Part shown: one piece after another, positions 22,301 through 33,753 of the stretch
Numbering within the stretch: the first letter of the stretch is position 1
Layout of the letters: the number at the start of each line of letters is the position of its first letter
Assembly (NCBI GenBank): GCA_037349105.1
Contig: JAYJMM010000105.1
Span: 1,736,001-1,800,000, forward strand
DNA from: Limnomonas spitsbergensis
Lineage: Eukaryota > Chlorophyta > Chlorophyceae > Chlamydomonadales
Length of the DNA: 64,000 nucleotides
Direction: 5' to 3'
Notes under the pieces: generated by a model
Seen by the model: only the letters and a program-made list of their open reading frames with translations
Databases searched by the model: none
Told to the model about the DNA's origin: nothing
Position numbers and translations under genes: made by a program

Positions 22301-24659
22301 CGTCGTCCAGAGCAGGAGAGCGACAGCAGTTCTGCTTCACCTGTAGCAGGACGCTCTCAGGTGCTGAACGACTCTGCTGGCGATATCGAGGGTGCGGGGG
22401 AGCAAGGCCCTCAGCCTGGAGTGCGTCCTTTCCTTCAGAGCTTCAGAAGCGGGGGCGACAGCGGAATGCGGCAGCGGCGGAGGCGGAGGCAGAGGGTTGC
22501 TGCGGCGGGCAGTGGTGAGGAGCAGCCTGCTGGGGACCAGACCGCGCTTGTGCCAGCGCTTGTGCCACTACGACGAGCAGCTTGCTGCCTGAGGAGTGCT
22601 GGCGGTCCTCTGAGTGTGGGACACCCTTACTTTTTGAGGATGACCGCGGCCACCTCCAGCGTCGCTCTTCTTGAGGTGTGTCAAGGGGCGCATTGGGCTG
22701 CGGTGCCCTTCTGGGCCTGGGTGCTGGCGGGAGGGCTGCGACGCCTGGTTGGTGGGAGTGTGTCCGAGGACGCATGGGGCTGCGATGGGGGGAGCACGGG
22801 GCTCCTGATCTCAGCGATGATTGTTAGGGCGGCCTGTTCATTTCACGTTGGTATCTTCAGATCTTGTTCTTCTCAAAAACATGCTCAACGGTTTCAGAGA
22901 TGCTGTCTGGCGCAACCCGAATCTCATCAGTGTGCACGTGACCTGAGCGTGCGCGCACTCGGCGTCCCCTCTCTGTCGTGCGAGCACCACTCACAGATTG
23001 TGTTGCCCAAGCCGCTAGGGCACTCACATTTCTGTTGGGCTCCAGTGCTTCTACCTTTATGTGCCACTGGAGCTTGGTAGCTACCACTTAAAATTTATTG
23101 CCATGGGTCCTTGCGCGCTGGCCATGTCTTCACCTCCCATGCAGGTGCCTCTCAATGGGCGCACCTTTCCACGATGTCCTTTGCCGGCGGGTGCCTTTCG
23201 TGAAGGTAAGAAAGGGCATATGGCATGGGAATCAGATCCGATTGAACCTGTCGGATGCTGCCTCTTCGGCAGCTCGGCCTCTCCCTCTGTCGGTGGTTCT
23301 GGCCTGATGGCGCTTCCCTCTGGCCTCGCAGCAGGATGTGCTTTCTGCTAGATTGGTGCTGTCCGTCTGTGTGGTGCGCTACTCTGGCTTGGGGGCCGAT
23401 TGATGCATCAGCGGCAATTGACTGGTTTTCCGGACCTGGTGTGTGCAAGCTGCCTTCGGTATCGGGTGAGGCGCGGGCCGAGACTGGAACTGCTAGAGAG
23501 GCTGCAATGACACGCCGGCGGGTGCCGCGCCGCGCGCGGGTTCTGCATTTTAGGCCTCGGACGCTAGTTGGATGTGGCGCGCGGCGCGGGGAGTGGCAGC
23601 ACGCGAGCGAGGGGCTTTGAGAGCTGGGGACAGGCCTGATGGGGATGGGGATGGGATCAGGGGCATGTTGGGGGAAGGCACCTACTAGGAGCAGTGGCGG
23701 GTGGGGTTGGGGAGGGGAGAGCGGGAGGGAACGTGTACATGGGAGCGGGGATGGGGAGGGGGAGGGGGGGTCTGCTCGGGGTGGGGGCGGGGGCGGGGGC
23801 ATGGAGGCTGGAAAACGCCTGTTTGGGGCAGGAGATGACACTGCAGCCGGCGGTGTGTCGTGCATTGTTGTTTACATCTTGCTATGGCTGACAAGTTTTT
23901 CTGCCATCATTTGCAGGCCTTGGAGACCCTGATGAAGCTGCAGCACGAGAGGCTGGCGGAGGGGGGAGTTGCAGGCTGCGGGGCAGTTGCAGATGATTCA
24001 GAGAAATGGTGAAGGTGGACCAAAGTGTGGAGGGGGTGAATGTGTGTGGGGGGTGAGTGTGCAGGTGGGCCTGAGTGTGGTGGGTGGTGTTTTTTTCGTG
24101 ATGGGGGGGAGGAAGGGTTTGGGTGTGCAGGTGGGCTGGAGTGACTGTGCCGTGCTTGGTGGTATTGGTGGTCATTCCCTCCTCTCCCCGCCCACCACCT
24201 GTGTCCCGCCCTGTGTGGCGGTGCGGGTTTGCTGGTCCTCCAACCCCACCTTCCTGGATCGTGGCCTCACACACTGCCACTCTCTCAGGCCGCCTATCAC
24301 GAGCTGCAGAGCGCGTACGGCCACCGCCGCCGGGGCTGCCCACGAGGGGGAGCTGCGTGTCTTCCAGCCAGACAAGATGGCGGGCCTGGTTACTGAGCTG
24401 TACAAGCCTGCCCCCAAGGGGTGAGCTGCTTCAGATGTCGGAGTGTACTGCGTCAGATGTCGGGCTAGGACCACTGGGTTTTGGTTATGTAGTTGTCTAG
24501 AACGGGGCAGGTTTCGCCTTGGGTTGCAACGGCCCTTGTCGGGTTTCACGTTTGGGGGGGAGGCGGTATGTGGAGGAAGAAGAGGAGGGGTCCAATGTGG
24601 CTTGCCAGCCCGACAGGGTTGAGCTAGAGGGTGAGTTGAAGTTTTAGTTTAAGCAAGGG

Positions 24660-25740
24660 AGGGAGGGGAGGGGAGGGGTGAGGGGAGTGGAGGGTCTTTG
24701 AATTGGGGAGGGAAGGGAAAGGGAGGGATCTGCCCAGCTGCAGACAGAGATGGGAGCCTCATGCAGCATGGTGTCGGTGGCCACGAAGCGCGGAGCTGTG
24801 CGCACCAACATGCCCTATCCTTAAAATGTATACCTTCCTCCCCCTTTCCAGGCCAATCAGCTGCGTCGGCGGCGGATGGCGGTTTCGTCGGAGATGTCGG
24901 GCAGTGGAGGAGGAGGCTGGCGGTCCTTCAGCACGACCTCAACTTAATGCTTCTTCAGCAGCTGGTAGTTTCGGGGAAGGGGGTGGGCAGCGGAAAAGGC
25001 AGCGGTAATCTCCTCTGCTTATGCGGGTTCCGTAGTGGCCTCGCCGCCCATCGGGGGCGGTATACCGGAGCCAAGCAAGTGGCGCGAGGGCGTCATCAGC
25101 GACGCGCGGGCTGCCAGCATGGTGCATGGTGCCGGCGGCGGCGCAGGAGTGCGGCTGAGCCGCAGCAGCAGTCTGGGGGCAGGATGGGCTCTTTTAAGGA
25201 GGGGAGGGGGAGGGTTGGAGAGGAAGGTTGGGAATTGTGCACAGATGTGGGCTGTGGCCGAAGCGGAGGCAGAGGCGGATGGTCCATCAGCACGGCCTCG
25301 AGCTAATGCGTCGTCAGCGGCTGGCGGTTTCGGGGAAGACGGCGCGTGAAGATGGCAGCGGAGGAAAAGGCAGCGGCGAGGCTCAGGCACCCAAGGGAAT
25401 ATTAAGAGGCGCTGCTGCCGCCGGCCACGGTCGGACGATCATTGCGTCTGCCGCTTTACTGCTTGTGTCGGTTCCGGAGCGGATTTGTCGCCTGCCGGGG
25501 GCGGCGCCGGATTTAAGTGGCGCGAAGGCATCATCAAGGACGTGCTGGCTACCAGCGCGGTCTTGGTGGCGGCGCAGGAGTGCGCCGTGGCGTAGGCAGC
25601 GCGGCTGAGCTGCAGCAGCCTCGTGATATTCCCTTGGGTGCGCGCAGCTCTACCTGTGACGCCATGGGGGTATCGGCGGCGCGTCGGCTCTACCTGTGAT
25701 GCCATGGGGGCGTCGGAGGCGCGCGGCTCTGCCCTTGAGG
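24660..25740. repeat. G-rich tract and two-copy GC-rich tandem duplication
   Basis: 24660-24690 is a GGGAGG-type run. A block at about 24870-25190 is repeated at about 25260-25620: both contain GTTTCGGGGAAG, a 'GGCGCGA.GGC.TCATCA' segment and GGCGGCGCAGGAGTGCG in the same order, offset about 360-430 bp with an insertion. At 25645-25740 a 37- to 38-bp unit with CTCTACCTGTGACGCCATGG is repeated about two and a half times. No coding frame survives in both copies. Confidence 0.6.
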
Positions 25741-26610
25741 CCAAAGTCCTGCCCCTTTCACCCTCTTCAAACAGACATCATGCTTTAGCGCACGAACATA
25801 GCTCAAACCTGCTCAAGAGGCCTGGGACGGGGTCAGGAATCTGCAGTTACACCGGGGGCTGTGTGATTTATGAGTTGGCCCGGCCACCATATTGACACTG
25901 AAAGATGGCATTGGTTAGGAGGCTTCCTATTTTTTGTCTTGGGATTGGTAAGTAATAATGTAGCCGCAATTAGGGACTTTGGAGAAATGTGTATACGAGC
26001 CATGAATTCCCAAAAACTGTGTTTGCTGCAGTTACACGGTTACAAGACGAGGAGGTGGGCATATGGAGAGTGGCGGAGCTTGGGATGGGAGGACGACATT
26101 ATCTTGCAATGTGTGGGAAAGCAATGACAATGGGCTGCCTCCTATAGGAGGGAAGTGTGGCAAGCATTTTTTTTACTATTCGTTATGCCAGGCTGTTTGC
26201 ATGGCAGTTACCAGGGATCACAAGCTCTGGCAGTCATGCTTCCTCTCACAGGAGACCAAAAGCGAAAAAGTCTCACTCTTAGAAAGAAAAGAACGAACTT
26301 GCAAATTTCAAGGAAAGCACGTTTCATGTTTCAACCCATGATATCCCTGCTGCTTACTCGCAGAGATGGAAAACCTTCGAATTTGTTTGATAGTTCACTT
26401 TGGTATAGAATTTATTTCAGTCCCGCTTCTCAGATTTGTCAATTCTTAAAAGCGTTACTTTAGTGTTTGCAGTGTCATCCTCTAATCCTCCTGACTGGTC
26501 CTGCCTCCAATCGGCATCATTTTCAAGCGGAATCAAATCAACCTGGGAGAGTTCAAGGGAGCATGGCGCGGGGCTGCATCGCAGGATCGCCTCATCGATA
26601 TCCCCTGACA
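25741..26610. other. No gene seen
   Basis: Moderately AT-rich sequence. ORFs at 25870-26127 and 26063-26341 have no motif, no consistent splice context and overlap in different frames. The stretch separates the GC-rich duplicated block from the 20-bp satellite. Confidence 0.4.
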
Positions 26611-26757
26611 CTTCACCTTATGGCTTTCCACTTCACCTCATGGCTTTCCACTTCACCCCAGGGCTTTCCACGTCACCATATAGCCTTCCACTTCACCCCA
26701 GGGCTTTCCACGTCACCTCATAGCCTTTCACTTCACCCAGGGCTTTCCACTTCCCCC
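26611..26757. repeat. 20-bp satellite, about 7.3 copies
   Basis: The unit CTTCACCTTATGGCTTTCCA recurs every 20 bp with few changes. Later units alternate CTTCACCCCAGGG.. and CGTCAC..ATAG.., giving a 40-bp higher-order dimer. Confidence 0.95.
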
Positions 26758-26839
26758 TAACGACAGGCGGAAAATTGAAGCCTTTGGATATGGAAAATCT
26801 GACACTTAGGAAAATCGGAACAACATCGCTAACGCGTTG

Positions 26840-27260
26840 CAAAATACTCACGTAAGGCTACCGAAACAATCGACATCGACAGCGAAAAATAAGCGAAAGA
26901 CTCACGAAAGACTACCGAAAAACAATTCGCTACTGAAATAACGTAAGCCAACCGGATCATTCTCTGAAGTCGGCGACAGACTCAAGATAGGCTACCGAGA
27001 AACATCGCTACCGAACAAAAACGCTGACACTTTGCGAAAACTGACGAAAGTCTACCGACAAATAAACGAACCTGGGAAACACTGGCTACTGAAAATAGGA
27101 TTCATAACGGATATTCGGGGGACAGTCACGAAAGCTTCGCGAACGAATGTCGAAAGCATACCGAAAGTATTGTCAACGACCCAGCGGAAAATAAGCGAAA
27201 CTTGTATGCGATGTCTGCGGAAAACATTGTCATTTGAACGGATTTTCGGGCGGAGAGTTG
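26840..27260. repeat. Degenerate CGAAA-rich repeat region
   Basis: The motif 'GACTCACGAAAG.CTACCGAAAAAC' and variants recur irregularly every 55-85 bp (near 26847, 26901, 26980, 27036, 27122), giving an A-rich stretch unlike its surroundings. A long frame across part of it is explained by the repeats. Confidence 0.5.
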
Positions 27261-27365
27261 ACGTTCACACTTTTTCATAATTTTGGCACGGTGAATACAT
27301 CACGCAGTACGTGCATGATCCATTGCATCGAATATTATTTAGATTAAAGAAAATTAAATTTTACT

Positions 27366-27420
27366 CAATCAGACACATACATACCTACATACACATACAC
27401 ATACATACCTACATACACAT
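27366..27420. repeat. (ACAT)n-type microsatellite
   Basis: ACATACATACCTACATACAC and a second similar copy form a short simple-sequence tract. Confidence 0.85.
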
Positions 27421-28330
27421 TTACCCCCCTAATATCCCTTACGTTATGCTACGCTTCAAACGGGAATTTTACCCCCCTAGAATCACTTACGTTCCATTTC
27501 ACCAGGGGGTGGGAAGCCACGAGGGGCGGATCAGCAAAAAATTCGGGGCTTGGCCTAATATGGATGAAAGTCTCTTCATTGAACCTAAACTAATAAATGT
27601 GATTCGGCTGGCGACCTGGCGTGGCAAATTCGAACATACACCAGGGGATGGTTCCGAGGCCAGCGACATGCCGAGGTTCCCTTTGTCACCTCGGACCAAG
27701 TTTGCGAGTTCAAAAAGACTTACTACAATATGTTTACTAGTTTATGAAGCTGGGCGCTCGCCTTGGCACTCTCGAGGCTTGTCCTGACGTAAAAGGTCAC
27801 ACCTGGGTCCTGGGAGTCTCATTGTCGCTAGCCGTCGCGAGCCGTTCACGAACGGTAGAGATAAATGTAAGAAAGTGATTGCATAAGCGGTATGTAAGAT
27901 AAGGAGCTACATAAATTGGCCGGAATGGCGCCAAAATGGCTCCAGGCCTCCTGAAACGAGCTAGCAATACATGCAGCAGGCCAGATATCGATCTCCCTTA
28001 AAAACGTACTTTTACTGTCCAACGTTTCAGTCAAATGACATGGCATTACATGCCAACGTTGGCAAGTGAGTGACGTCATTTTTTCTAAGTCCGTCATCTT
28101 TGAAGAGGAGCGCATGCCATTAAATACTTGCATTACTTGTTATTTATCGACCTCGATTCCGATCGTACCAAGTGCCCAGAGGGCCTCCATGGAAGCGGGG
28201 GTGTTGCAGGCGAGGGTGGACTAATCGCTGCTGCAGCCCATCCTGATGAGGAGCGATTATCTAAAGCTGCAGGTACTACTTTTACTGAAGCGTGCCTGAA
28301 CCTTCGCCTACTGCAAGCACATTCACTGCA
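27421..28330. other. No gene seen; short motif shared with 35143-35175
   Basis: The sequence around 27503-27525 (CCAGGGGGTGGGAAGCCACG) reappears in reverse orientation at 35143-35175 with an insertion of about 9 bp. The plus frame near 28150-28270 is open and Ala/Gly-rich up to a GTACTA donor-like site but has no recognisable domain. Confidence 0.3.
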
Positions 28331-28765
28331 TTTTGGTGTGCAGTTTCAGCCGCATACATGCACAGCATTGAGCCAGCGAACACAGCATCCCACCCTTTTT
28401 CGGCAACACCTTACATGCATGCGCAGCTTCCACCAGCACTGGCAGCCCCCGAATGCATGCCCAGCCCCCAGCATGCATGCACGTTACCCCGCCCGCTAGC
28501 ATGCACTACCGGACTACCCCCCGGCCGCATGCGCACCGCTTGCATGCACAGCTCCCACCCACATGCACACACCCCTGCCCACATGCACAGCATCCCGCCT
28601 GCTTGCAGAGCGCCCCACACGCATTTGCATTCCTTGCATGCACAGGTCCTTGCTTGCATTCACATCACGTAGCCGCGCTCGCGACCCTCCACCTGCATTC
28701 TCAGCTCATTCCCACATGCAAACACCCCGCCCGCATACGCACTACCCCCCGTCTGCCAATATCGC
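28331..28765. repeat. GC-rich degenerate array, left member of an inverted pair
   Basis: A loose unit of 20-26 bp built on GCATGCACAGCTCCCACCC and variants (CATGCACA..CCCGCC) recurs about 18 times. The reverse complement of this unit makes up the array at about 33075-33630. Confidence 0.7.
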
Positions 28766-28816
28766 AGCATCTCTCGTGACTGTATGCTAGAGAACCCAGC
28801 CAAGGATCCATGAGTC

Positions 28817-30086
28817 ATGGACATTCTCACTGGCTGCAGTTCACGGGGGCATCTGGTCCGCATCTGCGAGAATACCGGCGATGATTTCACTGCGAGATCC
28901 ATGACAGAGGAGGGGCTAACGACTCACAGCTGCTCTGCAAAGAGGTGTGGCCAGACATGCGGCCATATCTCGTGGGGGGACCAGAAGCTGCCTGACATGA
29001 CATGTGGCGTCTTCAGGTTGGGTGGACTGCTGAAGGTCAAGTTGCATACCCGTATGCACCATGCTTTAATCCCGCCTGGGCGGTTTGAGGCAGATGGATC
29101 AGAGTTCGCCTTGCTGAGGTAAATTTGCCCTGGGCTAGACTATAAATTCGCTAACCCCAAGCTTTTCTATAAACAGGGGCAAATGTACATCACGAGTGGA
29201 TTTAAACAGAGCATGCCATGGATCAAGCCTTTGTAGTGTATCAATTTCTCTTTCCCTTACCCCGCTTAGGTACAGCCCCATGTGTTGCTTCTCGTATGAG
29301 GTCATGTGTGACTGGTCAGCACAATGTATCGGCTGATGGAACTTCTACCGCAACTTGCTGCTCAGGTCAGTCAGATATCCTGAACTGCCACTTGCAAACA
29401 AAAAGGTGCAACCCAGGGTATGCTACACGTGTTTATTTTAGGGCGCCTCTACTGTGATTCAGCTAAGGCCCGGGGATCCACGTGCATCAAGCCCTGTTTT
29501 GCCCGGGCCACCGGCCGTAGGATGGTCAAGGTTTGGCACATTGCACCTGCTCCATTTGCTCAGTTCTACAATTCATGCCCTTCGAAGGTATCGCATAGTG
29601 CCTATGACAGGCTCCATAGAGGTCACTGCGGCCGTTGTTGCAACAGCAAAGCAGCGCTTGCTCAGCAACGAGTCGCCGCTCTTTCAGCGTGCTATGCTTG
29701 ACGTCATCATGCAGCAGTATGATGGTATCACAATTGGCTTTCACCAGGACCGGTGTTGCATCGCAGCCCCTTGTTTGGCAGATCTTGAGGCGCCGCTTGT
29801 TTTGGGGTCAAGCTTCAAGGACAGATGCTTTGTCGAGGACCATAGCCACCGTATATCACGGCTAGCCATCGTGCAAGACAGCAGCTACTCTGCTGGTATC
29901 TCTGAGGAGAAGCTTGATGACTTGAGGGCTGCTTTCGCTAGGATGCGCAGCGACCGCTCCGGGCATTCACCAAAACTAATCAGGAGTTTGGAGAGCAACT
30001 GTGGATACATGTCTCATATTGTTTTCCTTCTGTGCGTGCTGTACTGTGTGTGTCATGCTGATGTAGCGCACCGCGCGTATTACTGA
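28817..30086 (+). CDS. Unrecognised coding-like ORFs between two inverted arrays
   Basis: An ORF starting ATG 28817 stays open to 29122 and meets a good donor (AG|GTAAAT at 29118/29119). A second ORF, usable from ATG 29604 to TGA 30086 (160 residues), is also coding-like, with LLSNESPLFQRAMLDVIM, CFVEDHSHRISRLAIVQD and EEKLDDLRAAFARMR, then a hydrophobic C-terminus. Between them 29425-29590 is open in another frame, so one multi-exon gene is possible, but I could not fix the joins. No family was recognised. Position between oppositely oriented arrays suggests an element-borne gene. Confidence 0.35.
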
Positions 30087-30314
30087 ATTATCAGTTCCTT
30101 GTTTACGGATTCCTGCAGTTGAACTCTGTTTACGGAACTGCTGTTGCAGTTACACTTTTGTGTTTTCTCTGGATGTCAGAGAAGTGTGTATTTTCACACT
30201 TTTTGCTTCTTCTTAGTGGCTGCTGAAGTGTATGCAGCCACTATTTCTTTCTTACTTGAAGCCCTGATTTCGTAATCACCCTTTAATCTGAAGTTGCATA
30301 GTCAATCCTCATCG

Positions 30315-30364
30315 AGCAAGCACAAACACTGCTCACTTTACTTCAGCAAGCACAAACACTGCTC
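30315..30364. repeat. 20-bp direct repeat, 30-bp spacing
   Basis: AGCAAGCACAAACACTGCTC occurs at 30315-30334 and again at 30345-30364. Confidence 0.9.
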
Positions 30365-31980
30365 GAGTATCGAACCACCAAACAGAACAAGCAAGTTATA
30401 ATTATCAGATCATCATGATCATACAAGCGGCATGGGAAGCAGGTCATGGTTTAAAACCGTCCCATCTCTGGGTATCCCATCCTTGCGGCGGCACCGGTAG
30501 TCTGACCACATTGGGCCTGACATTATGACCCCAACAGCTATGGCAGCAGAGTACAAGCAGTCCTTCAGCACCTAGCTGTCAGTAGAGGTAAGATCTAGGC
30601 CGCAGTTTTAGAATAGAGCGGCGTATCACAATGCTAAACAACGAACATAGCTTCATCCAACCATAAATGGTTACCAGGCAGGATCTATGATTTTTGGCCG
30701 TAATGAAGCCATAATTTCACTGACCAGGTAATTTTAGCACATGGCAGTGGCAGTTTCCCACCGCATTTGGAATCATCACTGAGTCTCAAGGTCAGAGTGG
30801 CGAGCATGACTCAAATTAGCACCATTACCCGTATGTACAGTTACATAGACGTGAGAGTCTGACCTGCCCAGAACTGGAAGATCTCACCTTTATCATGCGC
30901 CTCCTCATAGAGGAGCAAGATTTCAGTCGGGAGCGAATCCCACTCAACCGGGGTCCCCACAAGGACTCCCGGCTCTCCATGACTGAAGAACTGCGAGATA
31001 TTGCTGGAACCCCCACCAGGGGGCCCTGTAGCCGTGCTGGAACCCCCACATGGGGGCCCTGTAGCCATAAGTCAAGCCGATCCGAATCTGATCTGTGAAA
31101 TCATGCATAGTCTTCTTACCCCTCCTTGACAGAGAGCTGTATTCAACCGTTGAAGACATGTCTGATCCTCCTGCAATGGAGCGACCGTTGGAAATCGCCA
31201 ATCTCCCGAGTCCCCCATTTTAAGTCCCAGTACATCCCCAGTACATGGCGTTCTACTAGCCCGAGTACTCTTTCGGATGCCCTAACAGTATCGTCAGACA
31301 TAGCACATCTAAAATGCATTTGAGACATTACGCGACGAGGGTTAACTACACCGGTTTGAGGAGTCTGAAGTAGTACTCTGCAGGCATGCAGTAGTATCAT
31401 GTTGAAGCTTGCTCAATACGGTGTGCGCTGCGGTGTGCGTTGCATTCGGTTGGCGATTGAAACTCACTGGACCATTCTGCACATGGGAGGAACCATGGGA
31501 AGGGGAAAGGTTTAAGCAAAGAAAAATGAAGCATGCTTATGTACAAACAGTCTTTTAAGAATTTCCCCTCGGGATTTTTCACCCTTTTGACAGTCCTCTA
31601 TAAGTGTCTCCTTCGTCTCTTATTTCGGACTGGGGGGGAGTGAAAGGGTGTCTTTGATGCTTGCTTTATTTGTTTCCTGTACTTGCGCAGTCATTGACTA
31701 GGCGCAGCGCTTAGCCCCTACATGTGCACCACATGAACCCAGTTCAGAGGTAGAAGGAGTCAGGGGAGCGCTTCTTTGTGAAGTGACAAAAAATTTCAGC
31801 CTGTCTTCAGTTGTCTATGCTTGGCTCGTATTTCCGCCAATATTGACGTTTCCGTCATTTGATATACAGTGGTTTTGAACTTGACTCAACAGCCTTACCC
31901 AGTGAAAGTGGCTTAGCAACAGTATCCCTCAATGGCATAACAGTATCACAGGGATCCACACTCAAGATTTAAACCTTCAA
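30365..31980. other. No gene seen; short duplicated palindromic unit at 31008-31075
   Basis: Non-coding in appearance. At 31008-31075 a unit of about 34 bp (TGCTGGAACCCCCAC..GGGGGCCCTGTAGCC) is repeated twice; each copy contains a small CCCCCAC/GGGGG palindrome. Confidence 0.45.
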
Positions 31981-32475
31981 CCCAGCTTGGGTCTTCTAGA
32001 GTGACATGCTGGGGGTGCATCAGTGCATTTATGATTCCAGTATACAGCCTTGCTTGGGTCTCCTAGAGTGGCAAGCCTAGGGGCATCGACACAAATTAAA
32101 TTTCAGTTTAACCCCGTGCTTGGGATTCCTCGAGTGGCATGCTTGTGGCTCATCAATATAATTAAGATTACAGTCTACAGCATTGCTCACGTCTCCTAGA
32201 GTGGCACGTCTAGGGCGCATCAGCATAATTAAGATTCCAGTCTAAGACCCTGCTTGGGTCTCCTAAAGTAGCATGTCTAGGGCGCATCAGCATGCTTAAG
32301 GTTCAGTATTGAGCCCTGCTTGGGTCTCCTAGAGTGGCATGTCTGGGGCGCATCAGCATAATTAAGGTTTAGTATTGAGCCCTGCTTGGGTCTCCTAGAG
32401 TGGCATGTCTGGGGCGCATCAGCATAATCAAGATTCAAGTGGAAGACCCTGCTTGGGTCTCCTAGAGTATTTCAG
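31981..32475. repeat. About 66-bp satellite, eight copies
   Basis: GCTTGGGTCTCCTAGAGTGG starts each unit (near 31984, 32051, 32118, 32184, 32250, 32318, 32384 and 32450), followed by a 'GGGGCGCATCAGCATAATTA'-like segment. Units 5-8 are most alike, so the array looks more recently homogenised at its right end. Confidence 0.9.
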
Positions 32476-32849
32476 TCAGAAGCCCCGCTCAAAGCCATAC
32501 TTGAGAGGCATGTCTCGTGCATATCAAGCAAAATGAAGGTGCCTCAAACATCATGAAACAAAGGGCATGGCTAGGCAATATGGTCTGCATAGTGAATCCG
32601 CCTAAAAAATACAAAATAAAAGGTGGGAATGAGACCTGACTGAGCAGGTTGGTTGCGCATCATGACGCGCGCAATGACACCCACTGCGAACTTGGTCGAA
32701 TCCACTCCTAGGGGGTAGTCTAGTAGATGGCCCATGCCAAATTCCTTCCATCTAGGCCCAAAGGCTGCACAAAAGCTAACAAGATTTCTGGGCTAGTGCC
32801 AATGTAAAGAGCTGCCTCCTGGACTGATGCGGACATGCTCTCTTCAGAT

Positions 32850-33003
32850 GAACCTGGGGGAGGAAGGCTGCTGGGGCTGCAGGGGCTACATGGGCTGCTG
32901 TAGGGGCAGCAGGGGTGGCCATGATAGCAGCTGGTTCTCTGGATGGCACACCCACATACCGCAAGAACTCCGCTAGCCGCTCACATATCCGTAACACATT
33001 CAA
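32850..33003 (-). CDS. Possible exon, Ala/Pro-rich
   Basis: A minus-strand frame reads ERLAEFLRYVGVPSREPAAI, then alternating Ala/Pro/Thr to FLPQ before a GT at about 32850. It could be an upstream or downstream exon of a gene on this strand, but no partner exon was found. Weak. Confidence 0.2.
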
Positions 33004-33074
33004 ATGGAAGCTCCCAATGGAGCTTGCACCCGTCTCAGCTAATTAATCAATGTACAACATGGCTTGCAGTTTCT

Positions 33075-33630
33075 AAAGGGTCTGCCCGAATGCACATTCC
33101 CCGCCCAAATGCAGTGACCCATGCATGTGCATGCAGGCTAGGGTCTGTGCATGCTGGCCATGTTCTATGCAATATGCATACGGGCTGTGCGCATACGGAC
33201 GGGGGCTGTACATCCGGACAGGCTGTACAAAGATACGGCCGTAGGGCAGTAAATGCAAATGGAGAGCTACACATACGGCAGGGCGCAGTTAACAATTAAT
33301 GCGGGTGGAGGACTGTGTGGGCGGGCAGGAATGTGCACGTGGACGGGAGTCTGCATATGTTGGCGGGGCGCATAGCTTACGGGTTGGGAATGCGGGTGGG
33401 GGGCTGTGCGTGCAAGCGTGGGGCTGCGCATACGGGCGGAGAGCCGCCCATTTGGGCGGGACTTGTGCATGCAGATAAGGGCCTGTGCATACGGGCAGTG
33501 CCTACGGGTGGATAGCAGTGTATGCGGATGAGGGATGGGGGACCGTGCGGGCGGATGGGGGTGACATTGCATACATGTGGGGGTCTGCAGAATGCGGAAT
33601 GTGAATGGGGATGGGGGGCCGTACCAGCGG
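33075..33630. repeat. GC-rich degenerate array, right member of an inverted pair
   Basis: Units of roughly 20-26 bp built on GTGCATACGGGCGGGG.. recur about 22 times. They are the reverse complement, in pattern, of the array at 28331-28765. Confidence 0.7.
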
Positions 33631-33753
33631 CTTCAAGCCTGACAGAACAAGCCCTCGCTGTAAGCATCATGTATGGGCTGGTGAATGGTTTGTGTGGGTA
33701 AAAAGTAAAAAAAGTAGTAAATAATAGAGTCCTGACGCTTCATGTTCAGCTGT

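Larger units (their letters stand above)
17880..24424 (+). pseudogene. Decayed, unrecognised intron-containing gene
   Basis: Several plus-strand segments look coding and are bounded by splice-like sites, but disablements recur. At 18554-18828 the frame runs NVLEAFVKNSEDKIVSK, an in-frame TAG (18614-18616), then QLADVPPLRTC and a long open stretch ending SNIGLSPGFK. Near 21437-21475 a fragment encodes ELHELLQAAQ before a GTGAGG donor, and near 21950-22055 a helical segment contains VEHLVRLMSLMAVRQ. At 23924-24007 ETLMKLQHERLAE is split from LQAAGQLQMIQRN by a frame shift in a G-run. At 24292-24424 HELQSAYG is frame-shifted from the final VFQPDKMAGLVTELYKP and a TGA at 24422-24424. The helical, Gln/Leu-rich C-terminal part suggests a coiled coil. 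I do not recognise the family. Homopolymer sequencing errors could mimic the shifts but not the TAG. Confidence 0.4.

Noticed and set aside
28331..28765. CRISPR-like array
   Set aside because: Units are degenerate, of variable length and have no distinct conserved repeats and spacers; the context is a eukaryotic nuclear genome.
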